Below, piece after piece: positions 1 through 9,328 of a stretch of 64,000 nt of DNA; position 1 is the stretch's first letter, and each line of letters starts with the position of its first letter. Source of the DNA: Mycobacterium sp. Its GTDB lineage: Bacteria; Actinomycetota; Actinomycetes; Mycobacteriales; Mycobacteriaceae. Position numbers and translations under genes: made by a program. The DNA lies in the NCBI GenBank assembly GCA_016197405.1, contig JACPVR010000019.1, forward strand, positions 124,001 through 188,000, in the 5' to 3' direction. The notes beneath the pieces were generated by a model. The model did no database searches. It was not told the DNA's origin and worked only from the letters and a program-made list of their open reading frames with translations.

Positions 1-997
1 CCAGCGCCGCCGGGTCGGCTTGTGCGCCGTCGTCGACGAGTGCGTCCAGGGTGTCGGCGGCGGCCAGCACCAAGGTCCGCGCTGCCGACGCCGACGCCGC
101 GATCTCGCCGACGGCGTGCAGCACGAACGGATCATCGGCAGCCGCGGCGGCCAGCGAGTGCGCCGCGGGCCGGGCCCGGTTGCGGACGTATTCGACGGCG
201 TCGGCGCGCACCGCGGCGGCGATACCGGCGGCCACTGCGGCAAGGTAGAGCTGCAGGAATGTGGTGCTGTGGCCGAGGTGGCTACCGTCAGACACCGTGG
301 TCACCTCTACCGGGGCCACCGCGACATCGGTGAAATGCGTTGCGCCGCTGGCAGTGGCGCGCTGGCCGAAACCGTCCCAGTCGTCGAACAGTTCGACACC
401 TTCGCGGTCGGTCGGTACGACGACCTGTACGTCGTTGCCGTCGTCGTCGATCGCCGATACGGCGATGACGTCGGCGTACAGCGTTCCCGTGGAATAGAAC
501 TTGTGGCCGTTGAGCCGCAGCACACCGTCGGCACCGGCGAGCACCGTGGTCGCCGAACTCGACGGCGTTTTGCCCGTCGAGTCGGTGATGGCGTTGCCGA
601 ACACCAGCCCGTCGTTGATCTTCGGGAACCACTCCTGGCGTTCGGCTTCGGTGGCACGGTTGCTCAGCAGTCGCTCGGCGAAACCGAAATGCGCCCGGAG
701 TGCCTGTGCCACATTGGAACTGCCACTGGCGATATCGACGACAGCGCCCACCACATCGCGTATCGACCCACCGGGGCCGCCGTAGCGGACCGGTACCCGC
801 AGGCCCAGCACACCGGTTTCGCGCAGGGTATCCACCTGTTCATAGGCCAGCACCCGGCGTTGTTCGTCGGCGGCGTCGGCGGCACGCAGTGCGTCGACGA
901 CGGGCGCCAGCCGGGCCAGCCGCTGCTGCGTCGTGCCGCCCTGTGGTGGCCGCCGGAACGCCGGTCGCGCGGCTACCGCGTCAGAGGTGATCGTCAT
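1..997 (-). CDS. DszC/SfnB-like acyl-CoA-dehydrogenase-fold flavin monooxygenase, 3' end cut off
   Basis: The visible 332 residues have the acyl-CoA dehydrogenase fold of the DszC/SfnB group, which uses reduced flavin and oxygen to oxidise organosulfur compounds rather than to desaturate CoA esters. Seen: an N-terminal helical domain with a VPVRYGGPGG segment, then a central beta-barrel region with FGNAITD and LNGHKFYSTG, typical of this group. The ATG start is preceded by only a weak ribosome site. It lies 23 bp downstream of a glutamine-synthetase-like gene on the same strand and is probably the third gene of that operon. A paralogue of the same family is encoded near 14 kb. Family assignment is firm; the substrate is unknown, and the C-terminus lies outside the window. 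Confidence 0.85.
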   Translation of the reverse strand, partial: MTITSDAVAARPAFRRPPQGGTTQQRLARLAPVVDALRAADAADEQRRVLAYEQVDTLRETGVLGLRVPVRYGGPGGSIRDVVGAVVDIASGSSNVAQALRAHFGFAERLLSNRATEAERQEWFPKINDGLVFGNAITDSTGKTPSSSATTVLAGADGVLRLNGHKFYSTGTLYADVIAVSAIDDDGNDVQVVVPTDREGVELFDDWDGFGQRATASGATHFTDVAVAPVEVTTVSDGSHLGHSTTFLQLYLAAVAAGIAAAVRADAVEYVRNRARPAAHSLAAAAADDPFVLHAVGEIAASASAARTLVLAAADTLDALVDDGAQADPAAL

Positions 998-1020
998 CGA
1001 ATCCTTCTGTCCCTGCCGGG

Positions 1021-2364
1021 CTACGAGGTGCTCAGGTACCGGGCGCGTTCCCAGTCGCTGACATGGCCGATATAGAGCTGCCATTCGCTGGCGGCGATGG
1101 CGGCGAAATCGCGCACCGAATCGGCGCCGAGGATCTCGGCGATGGTGTCGTCCTGGGTGGCCAGCGCCAGCGCGGTGCCCAACGAATCCGGTAGTGGCGT
1201 GCCCCGGCCGTACAGGTTGCCGCTCGCGGCGGGCGGCGGCAACCGGCGGGCTTCCAGTCCGGCTATCACCGCGGCGAGCGCCGCGGCAATCAACCAGTAC
1301 GGGTTGGAATCCGATGCCCCGGAACGCAGTTCGATACGCGAAGCCGACGGTTCTGGTTCCACCAGCGAGCGGATCGCCGCGCTGCGGTTGTCGCGACTCC
1401 AGTTCACGGTGTCCGGCGCGAAGGTGTCCGGTGCGAACCGTCGATAGGCGTTCACCGAATGGGCACCGAACAGCGTGATGGAGGGCAGATGTTCCAGCAG
1501 GCCCGCGATGGCGTGCAGCGCAGGCTCGCTCTCCGAACCGTCGACGGCCGCGAACGCCGGTTCGTCGCCGCGCCACAGCGATATGTGCAGATGCGCCGAG
1601 CTGCCGGAATGTTCGGAGAACGGTTTGGCCATGAAACTGGCGATCTTGTCGTGCCGCCGCGCCACCTCCTTGGCGGCGTACTTGAGCCGGGCGCTGTCGT
1701 CGGCTGCGGCGAGCGCTTCGGTGTAGACCAGATTGGTTTCCACCTGCCCAGGCCCGTACTCGGTCTGGATGCCTTCGAGTCGGGTGAACGCACCCAGGGT
1801 CTGGTAGAGATCGCTGATCACCGGGTCCAGGGTGTTCGCGTTCTCCAGGGAGTAGGCGTGGATATCGTCGAGGATCGGTGAACCGTCGGGCTCTAGGAGA
1901 TAGAACTCGAACTCCACGCCGATCTTCGCGGTGTAACCCAGGCCCGCCAGCCGATGCAGGACCCGGCGCAGCACCGCGCGCGGATCCAGCAGCGACGGGC
2001 GCCGGTCGTGGGTGACGATATCGGAGATGACGTGACCGACCCCGTCCCGCCACGGCAACCGGGTGAACGTCGAAAGATCGGGAACGGCATACACATCCGG
2101 GTAGCCGCCATCCCAGTTGGTCAATGTCAGCGAGTCGATGACGGTGGCATCACTGTTCCAGCCCAATGCCGCCTCGCAGAACGCGAATCCGGTGCCCAGC
2201 GCCCGCTCCAGGAACTGCCTGGCCGGGATCCGCTTACCGGCGGCATGGCCGAACGGGTCGCTCCAGGCAACCTCGATCTCGGTGATGGTGCCTTCGGCGA
2301 TGGCCGCCCGGATCTCCTCGGCCCGGTCGGCGACCACGCCGACGCGATCGTCGGTCTGGGTCAT
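1021..2364 (-). CDS. Glutamine-synthetase family ligase (probable gamma-glutamyl-amine type)
   Basis: A 447-residue member of the glutamine synthetase superfamily. Metal- and nucleotide-binding motifs are visible: GVEFEFYLL, TEYGPGQVE, SAHLHISLW, the arginine motif NRSAAIR and IELRSGASDSNPYW. Family knowledge: besides making glutamine, such proteins attach glutamate to amines (PuuA-like) before their breakdown. The partners here are an amino-acid/amine permease and a flavin monooxygenase, so an amine ligase is more likely than housekeeping GlnA. The ATG overlaps the stop of the upstream permease gene in an ATGA, indicating translational coupling. The substrate is not determined by the sequence. 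Confidence 0.85.
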   Translation of the reverse strand: MTQTDDRVGVVADRAEEIRAAIAEGTITEIEVAWSDPFGHAAGKRIPARQFLERALGTGFAFCEAALGWNSDATVIDSLTLTNWDGGYPDVYAVPDLSTFTRLPWRDGVGHVISDIVTHDRRPSLLDPRAVLRRVLHRLAGLGYTAKIGVEFEFYLLEPDGSPILDDIHAYSLENANTLDPVISDLYQTLGAFTRLEGIQTEYGPGQVETNLVYTEALAAADDSARLKYAAKEVARRHDKIASFMAKPFSEHSGSSAHLHISLWRGDEPAFAAVDGSESEPALHAIAGLLEHLPSITLFGAHSVNAYRRFAPDTFAPDTVNWSRDNRSAAIRSLVEPEPSASRIELRSGASDSNPYWLIAAALAAVIAGLEARRLPPPAASGNLYGRGTPLPDSLGTALALATQDDTIAEILGADSVRDFAAIAASEWQLYIGHVSDWERARYLSTS

Positions 2365-3812
2365 GACGCGGCCGGCACGCGTGCGTTCACCCGGGTGCCG
2401 ATGACGGCGCCCAGCGCGAAGGCCCCGACCAGCAGCCCGATGATGACCCAGGCCAGCACACTCGAACCGCCCACCAGGTCACTGAGATTGGCCAGGATCA
2501 ACACCAGCGAGCCCGCCAGCCCGATCAGACCCAGTGCAGGCGCGATCCGCACCCGCCACTGCGAGTGCCCGCGCCGGTCACGCCCGAAGTACACCAGCAC
2601 CGCGGCACTGGTGGCGATCAGCAGGACCACGATGCCGACGGTCGTCGCACCGGCGAACCAGGTGTAGAACTGGGCGGCCGGATCGAGCTTGAACACCACG
2701 GCCAGCACGACGCTGATGGCGACGACGCCGGAGATCCACAGCGAAGCCTGGTGCGGTGAGCCGTGTTTGACGTGCGGCTGGCTCAGCGAAGCGGGCAGCA
2801 CATTGCGTTGTGACAGCGCGAAGACGTAACGCGAGACCACGTTGTGGAACGACAGGATGCAGGCGAACAGGCTGGTGAAGTACAGCACCGTGATGATGTC
2901 GGCGCCGACGGTGCCGATGTAGCGGGAGGCGGTGTCCCCCAGGAATGTCGCACCGGAGTCGGTGGCGCGCGCCACCGCCTCGTCGTCACCCCAACCCGAG
3001 ATCAGCGCCCAACTCGTCACCGCGTAGAACACCCCGATCAAGATGAGCGACGCATAGGTGGCGCGCGGGATGGTGCGTTCCGGCGTGCGGGCCTCATCGC
3101 GGAAGATCGCCGTCGCCTCGAAACCGACGTAGCTGATGATGGCGAAAAGCAGTCCGATACCGACCGATCCGGACAGGATCGCGTGCGGGTTGACGATTCC
3201 GGTGGACAGACCGTGGTCACCACCACGGACCACGATCACCAGGTCGAGGACCGCGACGATGGCGATCTCGGCGGTCAGCAGGATGGCCAGCACCCGGCTG
3301 GACAGTTCGATGTTGCGGTAACCCAGATAGGTGGTGACGGCGAACGCGATCGCGGCGAAGGCCCACCACGGCACCGCGGGGCCGCCGAAGAGTTCGACGA
3401 TGCTGGCGCCGGCCGGACCGAGCAGGCCGTAGACGCCCGCCTCGATGGCCAGGTAACTGACGATCGCCACGAAGGCGATACCGATACCGACCGGGAAGCC
3501 CAGCGCCTTGCGGACGTAGGAGAAGAAGGCCCCAGCCTCGTCGACATACGGTGTCATCGCGGTGAATCCGACCGAGAAGAACAACAGGATGATGGTGGAG
3601 ATGATGAAGGTTGCCGGGAACCCCGCACCATTGCCGTTGGCGATACCCAGCGGCACCACACCGCCGATGACGCCCAGCGGGGCCGCTGCGGCCACCACCA
3701 TGAAGACGATCGAGGCCACGCCGAGGTTGCCGCGCAACCGGCGACCCGGTGCCGGGGACTGGGCTCCGGAGGGACCGGCCACGGCATTCGGCGGCAGCGT
3801 TGTTTCACTCAT
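2361..3812 (-). CDS. APC-superfamily amino acid/amine permease
   Basis: A 483-residue integral membrane protein with about 12 predicted hydrophobic segments, starting after a short polar Pro-rich N-terminus with GVASIVFMVVAAAAPLGVIG. The glycine-rich first helix and the FEATAIFRDEA-like segment fit APC-family secondary transporters that take up amino acids, polyamines or related amines by proton symport. It is the first gene of an operon with the glutamine-synthetase-like ligase (ATGA overlap) and a DszC-like monooxygenase. A candidate promoter and a 10-bp palindrome lie directly upstream. Substrate unknown; context suggests an amine, perhaps sulfur-containing (inference). Confidence 0.88.
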   Translation of the reverse strand: MSETTLPPNAVAGPSGAQSPAPGRRLRGNLGVASIVFMVVAAAAPLGVIGGVVPLGIANGNGAGFPATFIISTIILLFFSVGFTAMTPYVDEAGAFFSYVRKALGFPVGIGIAFVAIVSYLAIEAGVYGLLGPAGASIVELFGGPAVPWWAFAAIAFAVTTYLGYRNIELSSRVLAILLTAEIAIVAVLDLVIVVRGGDHGLSTGIVNPHAILSGSVGIGLLFAIISYVGFEATAIFRDEARTPERTIPRATYASLILIGVFYAVTSWALISGWGDDEAVARATDSGATFLGDTASRYIGTVGADIITVLYFTSLFACILSFHNVVSRYVFALSQRNVLPASLSQPHVKHGSPHQASLWISGVVAISVVLAVVFKLDPAAQFYTWFAGATTVGIVVLLIATSAAVLVYFGRDRRGHSQWRVRIAPALGLIGLAGSLVLILANLSDLVGGSSVLAWVIIGLLVGAFALGAVIGTRVNARVPAAS

Positions 3813-3820
3813 GTCAGGTC

Positions 3821-3830
3821 CTTCGCGAAG
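3821..3830. promoter_or_regulatory. 10-bp palindrome in the leader of the permease operon
   Basis: CTTCGCGAAG is a perfect palindrome lying between the candidate -10 box and the permease start codon. The position suits a repressor site, but a sequence this short can arise by chance in high-GC DNA. Confidence 0.2.
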
Positions 3831-3854
3831 TCGGGTCGTCGATGACTGAGACGC

Positions 3855-3860
3855 AGGCTA
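3855..3860 (-). promoter_or_regulatory. Candidate -10 box for the permease operon
   Basis: On the minus strand TAGCCT fits the mycobacterial TANNNT -10 pattern, with TTCTCC 17 nt upstream as a weak -35. Transcription would start about 36 nt before the permease ATG, leaving room for the AAGGA ribosome site. Confidence 0.4.
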
Positions 3861-3892
3861 AGAGCGTCCGCCCGACCGGAGAAGGTTTGCGG

Positions 3893-5782
3893 TCAGCGCG
3901 AGTCGAATGCGCCGGTCAGTCCCTGCCGCGTCTTGAGCACGTCGAGCACCTGGGCCACCAGGCTGTCGATATCGGCGCCGGTGGTGTCCAGGACCAGATC
4001 GGGATTCTCCGGTGCCTCGTAGGGTGCGTCGAATCCGGTCAGGCCGCGCAGCTCACCGGCGCGGGCCTTCGCGTAGAGGCCTTTGGGGTCGCGTTTGGCG
4101 CATTCGTCGACCGACGTCGCGATGTAGACCTCGATGAACGCGAGGCCGGCGGCCTCGTTGAGCGCGCGGGCGATCTCGCGGTCCGATTTCAGCGGTGACA
4201 CCAGCGCGGCCAGCGCCACCACCCCGGAGTCGGCCAGCAGCCGGGTCAGGTGCCCGACCCGGCGGATGTTCTCGGCCCGGTCGCCGGCCGAGAAGCCCAG
4301 GTCGTCGGACAGGCCGTGCCGGAGGTTGTCACCGTCGAGCAGGTAGGCCACCTGTCCCGATTCCACCAGCGCGCGCTCGACGGCGACTGCGACGGTTGAC
4401 TTTCCGGATGCGGGTAGTCCGGTGAACCAGATGGTGGCGCCGCGCTGCCCGGTGCTGTTCCAGCGGTAGTCGCGGTCCAGTGACGACGGGTGCCAGCGGA
4501 TGTCGTTGCGCGTCTGCGCGCCGGCCTTGACCTCGCGGCCCACCGTGATGGTGCCCGCGCCGACGGTGTCGTTGGACTGCTCGTCGATCAGGATGAAGGC
4601 TCCGGCGTCGCGGTTGACCGCGTACGGGTCGGCCATCACGACAGAGCTGGTTCGCAGTGTCACGGCCCCGATGTCGTTGAGCGCCAACTCGACCGGGCCG
4701 TCGAGTTCGTCGAGGGTCTCCGGGTCGAGCCGGGTGGACAGTTCCTGCACGGTGGCCCGCACCGTGCGGGTGCCCTGTTTGAGCGCCAGCCGATCGCCGG
4801 CGCGCAGCGGGCTGTCGGCGAACCAGCAGACGGTGGCGTCCAGTTCCCGGGCCAGCACCGGATGATCGGCATCGGGTTCGGAGCTGACGAACACATCACC
4901 GCGCCCGACGTCGATATCGTCGGCCAGCTCGATCGACACCGACAACGGCGCCACGGCAGTGCTGCGATCGTCGTCGAGGGTATCCACCGCGGTGACCGTC
5001 GAGGAACTGCCCGACGGCAACACCAGCACCGGATCACCCACCGACAGCGTGCCGGCGGACAGCCGGCCGGTGTAGCGGCGACGCTGTTCGGCGGTGGGCC
5101 GCGAGACCCACTGCACCGGCAGCCGCAGACTGGACCGTTGTGCCAGCGGGGCGGCGAGTTCGACGTTCTCCAGATATTCCAGCAGCGTCGGACCCTCGTA
5201 CCACGGCGTCCGGGTCGACCGGTGCACCACGTTGTCGCCGTGTTTGGCGGCTATCGGGATCACTGTGAGGTCGGCACCGCCGAGGCGCGCCGACATCTGG
5301 CGCAGCTCGGTCTCCACGTCGGCGAACCGCACCGGATCGAAATCGACGAGGTCGATCTTGTTGACCGCGGCGACGAAGTGTTTGACACCAAGCAATTTGG
5401 CGATCCTGGCATGTCGCCGGGTCTGGCGCAGCACGCCGGCGCGGGCGTCGACCAGCAGGATCGCGACATGGGCGTTGGAAGCACCGGTGAACATGTTGCG
5501 GGTGTAGCGCTCGTGCCCGGGCGTATCGGTCAGGATGTAGCTACGCGTATCGGTGGAGAAGAATCGGTAGGCGACATCGATCGTGATGCCCTGCTCGCGC
5601 TCGGCGCGCAGTCCGTCCGACAGGGCCGCCAGGTCTGCGACCCCCTCGTCGTCGGTGACGGCTTCCAGATGGTCCAGCGGCAGGCTGTCGGTGTCGTGCA
5701 GCAGCCGGCCGATGAGGGTGCTCTTACCGTCGTCCACCGATCCCGCGGTCGCGATGCGGAGCAGCTGTCGGGTGGTGCTCAT
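3893..5782 (-). CDS. cysNC: Bifunctional sulfate adenylyltransferase large subunit / APS kinase (CysNC)
   Basis: The 629-residue fusion has an N-terminal GTPase (CysN) that drives APS formation with CysD, and a C-terminal kinase (CysC) that phosphorylates APS to PAPS. Seen: G1 motif GSVDDGKST at residues 14-22, DTPGHE and NKID GTPase motifs, elongation-factor-like beta-barrel domains in the middle, and a kinase P-loop GLPASGKST at 455-463 followed by LLDGDNLRHGL. The ATG overlaps the cysD stop by 1 nt. The direct output, PAPS, is the sulfate donor for the Stf0 sulfotransferase encoded two genes upstream, and it also feeds reductive assimilation. Confidence 0.97.
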   Translation of the reverse strand: MSTTRQLLRIATAGSVDDGKSTLIGRLLHDTDSLPLDHLEAVTDDEGVADLAALSDGLRAEREQGITIDVAYRFFSTDTRSYILTDTPGHERYTRNMFTGASNAHVAILLVDARAGVLRQTRRHARIAKLLGVKHFVAAVNKIDLVDFDPVRFADVETELRQMSARLGGADLTVIPIAAKHGDNVVHRSTRTPWYEGPTLLEYLENVELAAPLAQRSSLRLPVQWVSRPTAEQRRRYTGRLSAGTLSVGDPVLVLPSGSSSTVTAVDTLDDDRSTAVAPLSVSIELADDIDVGRGDVFVSSEPDADHPVLARELDATVCWFADSPLRAGDRLALKQGTRTVRATVQELSTRLDPETLDELDGPVELALNDIGAVTLRTSSVVMADPYAVNRDAGAFILIDEQSNDTVGAGTITVGREVKAGAQTRNDIRWHPSSLDRDYRWNSTGQRGATIWFTGLPASGKSTVAVAVERALVESGQVAYLLDGDNLRHGLSDDLGFSAGDRAENIRRVGHLTRLLADSGVVALAALVSPLKSDREIARALNEAAGLAFIEVYIATSVDECAKRDPKGLYAKARAGELRGLTGFDAPYEAPENPDLVLDTTGADIDSLVAQVLDVLKTRQGLTGAFDSR

Positions 5783-6711
5783 CAGAAGTACCCCTCACGC
5801 TTGCGGTCTTCCATCGCGGCGACCGACGTCCGGTCGTCGGCGCGGGTCTCACCCCGTTCGGACACCGTGGCGGCCGAGATCTCGCCGATGACCCCGGTGA
5901 TGTCGGTGGCCCGCGAGCGGACCGCGCCGGTGATGGTCAAATCGCCCACGGTGCGATACCGCACCCACTCGACTGCGGCGGTCTCGTCCCCTTCGGGATG
6001 GGTGTACTGCGACACCGCCAGCAGGATGCCGTCGCGCTCGAAGACCTCGCGTTGGTGAGCGAAGTAAATCGACGGGAGCTCAAGGTTTTCCAGCTCAATG
6101 TAGCGCCAGATATCCAGTTCGGTCCAATTGGACAGCGGGAAGACCCGGACCTGCTCGCCCTTGCGGATGCGCCCGTTGTAGAGCGACCACGGCTCCGGGC
6201 GTTGCGCACGCGGATCCCACTGGCCGAATTCATCGCGGAAACTGAGGATGCGCTCCTTGGCCCGGGCGCGCTCCTCGTCGCGACGGGCGCCGCCGAACGC
6301 GGCGTCGAAACCGCCGGCCTCCAGGGCGTCCAGCAGCGTGCGGGTCTGCTGACGGTTGCGGGAGGCGCCGGGCCCCGGATCGGGAACCCGGCCGCTGTCG
6401 ATGGTCTCCTGCACAGACCCGACGATCAGGGTGTGGCCCTGTTCGGCGACCCGGCGGTCCCGGAAGGCGATGACCTCGTCGAAGTTGTGTCCGGTGTCGA
6501 CATGCAGAACAGGGAACGGCAACGGCGACGGCCGGAATGCCTTCTCCGCCAGCCGCAGTAGCACTATCGAGTCCTTGCCCGCGGAGAACAGCAGCACCGG
6601 GCGTTCCAGTTCGGCGACCACCTCACGGACGATGTGGACGGCCTCGGCCTCCAGCAGGCGCAGCTCGTCGACATGGGTGGTATCGGCCGGTGGCGCATCG
6701 GTGGCACTCAC
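5782..6711 (-). CDS. cysD: Sulfate adenylyltransferase subunit 2 (CysD)
   Basis: Catalytic subunit of ATP sulfurylase; it activates sulfate to adenosine 5'-phosphosulfate together with CysN. The PP-loop ATP-binding motif [17 protein letters not shown] is near the N-terminus, and [12 protein letters not shown] and [17 protein letters not shown] follow, as in CysD proteins. The frame is open further upstream, but I place the start at the GTG that overlaps the sulfotransferase stop (GTGA). That gives 309 residues, close to the family length. Translation is probably coupled to the sulfotransferase gene upstream and to cysNC downstream. Confidence 0.95.
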   Translation of the reverse strand: MSATDAPPADTTHVDELRLLEAEAVHIVREVVAELERPVLLFSAGKDSIVLLRLAEKAFRPSPLPFPVLHVDTGHNFDEVIAFRDRRVAEQGHTLIVGSVQETIDSGRVPDPGPGASRNRQQTRTLLDALEAGGFDAAFGGARRDEERARAKERILSFRDEFGQWDPRAQRPEPWSLYNGRIRKGEQVRVFPLSNWTELDIWRYIELENLELPSIYFAHQREVFERDGILLAVSQYTHPEGDETAAVEWVRYRTVGDLTITGAVRSRATDITGVIGEISAATVSERGETRADDRTSVAAMEDRKREGYF

Positions 6712-7511
6712 AGCGGCAGCCCCTCTCGTTCGGCATCGGCGCGGTAGCGTTCCACCCACTCGTCGGAACGCTGATCGGCCTGGCGTTCCAGCACCGGTTC
6801 GGGCGCCAGTCTGGGGTCGAGGCCGAGGGCGTCGAGCACCGTGCCGACCACCTCGGTCAGATTCCGCCACAACACCGGATACGGCACATCGATAGGGTGC
6901 ACGTCCTCCTCGACGAACCAGTTCCGCCATCCTTCGTCCTGCTTACGCAGCATGGTGACGACGTGAGCTATTGCCGCGGCGTGGTATTCGGCGCGCGCAT
7001 CACGTACCGGGTCGGGGCGCCCCCGCCACACCCGCGTCTGCACGGCACGCCAGAACGACACCGCCTGCGACACCACATCGGGCCGGTAGACGTGCACCAG
7101 AACCGGATCTGAGCCCACCACATCACGGATCGCCGACAGCAGGCCCTCGCCCGACCGCTCGGGGAGGTCTTTGGCGCGTTGCAGCAGCAGCGGTGTCTGG
7201 TTCCACATCAGCTTGCCGCCCCAGACGCCGTTGGGTGTGCGTCCCACGCTGCGGATGTAGTCCCGCCAGATCTCCGCCGGAGCCAGGTCGGGTTTGCCCT
7301 CCACCAATGGGTCCAGCAATCGCAGCACCGATTCGTCGGCCAGATCGGCAAACCATTCGCGCGGTTGCGGCGACATCGAGGTGTCCGGCAGGTACTGGAA
7401 GAACTCCTGCGGTTCCCCGGCGACGCCGGTCGCGCGCAGCGACTCGACGAGCAGAGTGCTACCGCTGCGTTGCGATGCCAAGACCAGATACGCGGTCGGG
7501 TGTTCCGCCAT
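6708..7511 (-). CDS. stf0: Stf0-family sulfotransferase (trehalose 2-sulfotransferase type)
   Basis: A 267-residue PAPS-dependent sulfotransferase of the Stf0 family, whose M. tuberculosis member sulfates trehalose at position 2 for sulfolipid synthesis. Seen: the N-terminal 5'-phosphosulfate loop [13 protein letters not shown] and [10 protein letters not shown], which carries the acidic residue typical of the family; a later segment [19 protein letters not shown]-like fits the 3'-phosphate site. Its stop overlaps the cysD start, so donor synthesis and donor use are translationally coupled. A type I sulfatase gene lies 64 bp upstream on the same strand. Acceptor identity is inferred from the family, not shown by sequence. 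Confidence 0.9.
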   Translation of the reverse strand: MAEHPTAYLVLASQRSGSTLLVESLRATGVAGEPQEFFQYLPDTSMSPQPREWFADLADESVLRLLDPLVEGKPDLAPAEIWRDYIRSVGRTPNGVWGGKLMWNQTPLLLQRAKDLPERSGEGLLSAIRDVVGSDPVLVHVYRPDVVSQAVSFWRAVQTRVWRGRPDPVRDARAEYHAAAIAHVVTMLRKQDEGWRNWFVEEDVHPIDVPYPVLWRNLTEVVGTVLDALGLDPRLAPEPVLERQADQRSDEWVERYRADAEREGLPL

Positions 7512-7575
7512 GCGCAGAGCCTACGGGCTGTTCATTCGAATTGCATTGCCGGGGTTTAACTCTGACCGATTCGAA

Positions 7576-8934
7576 TCATTGCGACGACTCGGTTTTGATG
7601 CCGCGCTGTTGTGCCACCGGCGACCGGCTGGGATACACCAGGTCATGGATGTGTGCGTAGGTCTGGGTGTAGCGCTCCGAGATCCGGGTGCCGGCGAATT
7701 CGGACGGGATGACATCGTTGGTCTTCTGCCGCCAGTCGTTGAGCTGCAGCGCCAACCGTTCCCCGATGGCCTCGGCCTGCTCGAGGTTGTCGCCGTCGAA
7801 GAGGTTGACCTGTTCGGCCGGATCGGCCACCAGGTCGTAGAGTTCGCGTTCCGGGCGGGGTCCGGCGACCGCTGCCGCCACGGCCTGACCCGACGGGCTT
7901 TCCTCGATATCCCAGGGCAGGTCCAGCAGGGGCCGGTGCCCGTAGTTCTCGATATAGCTGAATTCCTTTGTCCGAACGGCCCGGATCGGATCGAAGGAAT
8001 CGTGATAGGTCTTAGTCGTGTAGACCGCGGACCGCACCTCCCCGGCGCCGTTGAGCAGGCTGTCCGCGTGCGAGAGCCCATCGACGTCGGCGGCCACGTC
8101 GACGCCGAGCAGTTCCAGGATCGTCGGCACCAGATCGACACCGCTGAAAAGCTCGTCGTAGACCACCGGGCCCGCGAGCCGGCCCACCGGAGGCCGCACG
8201 ATCACCGCGATACCGGTTCCGGCGTCGTACAGCGTCGACTTGGCGCGCGGCAGTGCCGGGCCGTGGTCGGTCAGGAACACCACCCATGTGCTGGTATCGA
8301 GCCCGGTTTCGGTCAGGGTGTCCAGGATCTTGCCCACCGCGGCGTCGGCGACGGTGATCGACCCGTAGAAGTCGGCGAGATCCTGGCGTACCGCGGGGGT
8401 GTCGGGTAGGTAGTCGGGCACCGTGACCGAGGCCGCGTCGGCGGGTGTGTAGCGCTCATGCGGGTAGGGCCGGTGGGTCTCGAAAAATCCCGCGGTGAGC
8501 AGGAACTTGCCGTGACCACCGGTACGCAGCCATTCGGTGCTGCGTTCCACGACGTACTCGCAGTAGGAGTTGGAGACGTCGAATTCGTCGAACCCCAGCC
8601 GCGACGGAAAGCTCGTCTCATGTTGCATGCCGAAAAGCGCTGTGTACCAGCCGGACTGAGAAAGAATCTGCGGCAGTGTCCGGACCCCGGCGCGGTACTC
8701 CCAGCCATGGTGGGCCAGTCCGACCAAACCGTTGGTCTGCGGGTAGCGCCCGGTGAACAACGAGCCGCGCGACGGTGAGCACAGCGGTGCGGTGGCGTGA
8801 GCACGGGTGAACAGGATTCCCTCGGCGGCCAGGGCATCCAGCCGGGGGCTGCGCACATCGGTATGCCCGTAGGCACCGAGGTAGCGACCGAGATCATGCC
8901 AGTGCACCAGGAGGACGTTGTCATCGGAGCTCAC
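7576..8934 (-). CDS. Type I (formylglycine) sulfatase
   Basis: Alkaline-phosphatase-fold sulfatase that hydrolyses sulfate esters. The activation motif CSPSRGSLFTGR is present, with Cys52 (from the chosen start) expected to become formylglycine; HWHDLGRYLGAYG near the N-terminus and FLTDHGPALPR later supply metal ligands. No signal peptide is visible, so it is probably cytoplasmic. I chose the GTG giving 452 residues; a TTG 51 nt upstream, overlapping the whiB stop as TTGA, is an alternative. Genes for a sulfotransferase and PAPS synthesis follow downstream, so sulfation and desulfation sit side by side. The substrate is unknown. Confidence 0.88.
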   Translation of the reverse strand: MSSDDNVLLVHWHDLGRYLGAYGHTDVRSPRLDALAAEGILFTRAHATAPLCSPSRGSLFTGRYPQTNGLVGLAHHGWEYRAGVRTLPQILSQSGWYTALFGMQHETSFPSRLGFDEFDVSNSYCEYVVERSTEWLRTGGHGKFLLTAGFFETHRPYPHERYTPADAASVTVPDYLPDTPAVRQDLADFYGSITVADAAVGKILDTLTETGLDTSTWVVFLTDHGPALPRAKSTLYDAGTGIAVIVRPPVGRLAGPVVYDELFSGVDLVPTILELLGVDVAADVDGLSHADSLLNGAGEVRSAVYTTKTYHDSFDPIRAVRTKEFSYIENYGHRPLLDLPWDIEESPSGQAVAAAVAGPRPERELYDLVADPAEQVNLFDGDNLEQAEAIGERLALQLNDWRQKTNDVIPSEFAGTRISERYTQTYAHIHDLVYPSRSPVAQQRGIKTESSQ

Positions 8935-8981
8935 CGGACCAGCTTGCCCGACAACCGGCGCACCGTCAGGCACCGGCCGGG

Positions 8982-9281
8982 TCAACCCGCGTCACGCGCC
9001 CGGATCATCGAGGCCCGCAGTGCTCTTTCGCGCGCGGTGGTGGCGCCCCAGATACCGTACTTCTCCGGCGTGCTCAGGGCGTGCTCCCGGCAGTTCGCCA
9101 ACACCGGGCAGCCCTGGCAGATCCGCTTGGCCTGTTCCTCGCGTTGGCGGCGAACCCGCTTGCGCACCTCCTCTTCCGGGAAGAAGAGCTCGACGGGAAA
9201 GTCGAGGCAGGAACCACGCAGCTGCCAGCTGAAGTACTCGACTTGGGCGGGCGGCGCAGGCGCCGCCGGGGCCACGGTCAT
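8982..9281 (-). CDS. WhiB-family iron-sulfur transcriptional regulator
   Basis: A 99-residue WhiB-like protein. Four cysteines (25, 55, 58, 64) in the C-X29-C-X2-C-X5-C pattern bind a [4Fe-4S] cluster; GIWGA at 76-80 is the beta-turn motif, followed by a basic C-terminus for DNA contact. The segment FSWQLRGSC and the FF..E.R region most resemble WhiB3-type proteins from memory, but paralogue identity is not settled. A GGGGGAG ribosome site precedes the ATG. It sits inside a same-strand run with sulfatase, sulfotransferase and cysD-cysNC, so a redox-responsive role in sulfur gene control is a reasonable guess. Confidence 0.93.
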   Translation of the reverse strand: MTVAPAAPAPPAQVEYFSWQLRGSCLDFPVELFFPEEEVRKRVRRQREEQAKRICQGCPVLANCREHALSTPEKYGIWGATTARERALRASMIRARDAG

Positions 9282-9328
9282 GCGGGATACTCCCCCTCCG
9301 GGTTGTCAGGGCCGAATCGGAATCCGGC

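Noticed and set aside
2844-3845. Long plus-strand frame opposite the APC permease
   Set aside because: Composition is Arg/Asp/Gly-rich with no domain; it mirrors a well-supported membrane protein on the other strand, a common high-GC artefact.
4490-6058. 522-codon plus-strand frame opposite cysNC
   Set aside because: Antisense shadow of a gene with clear GTPase and kinase motifs.
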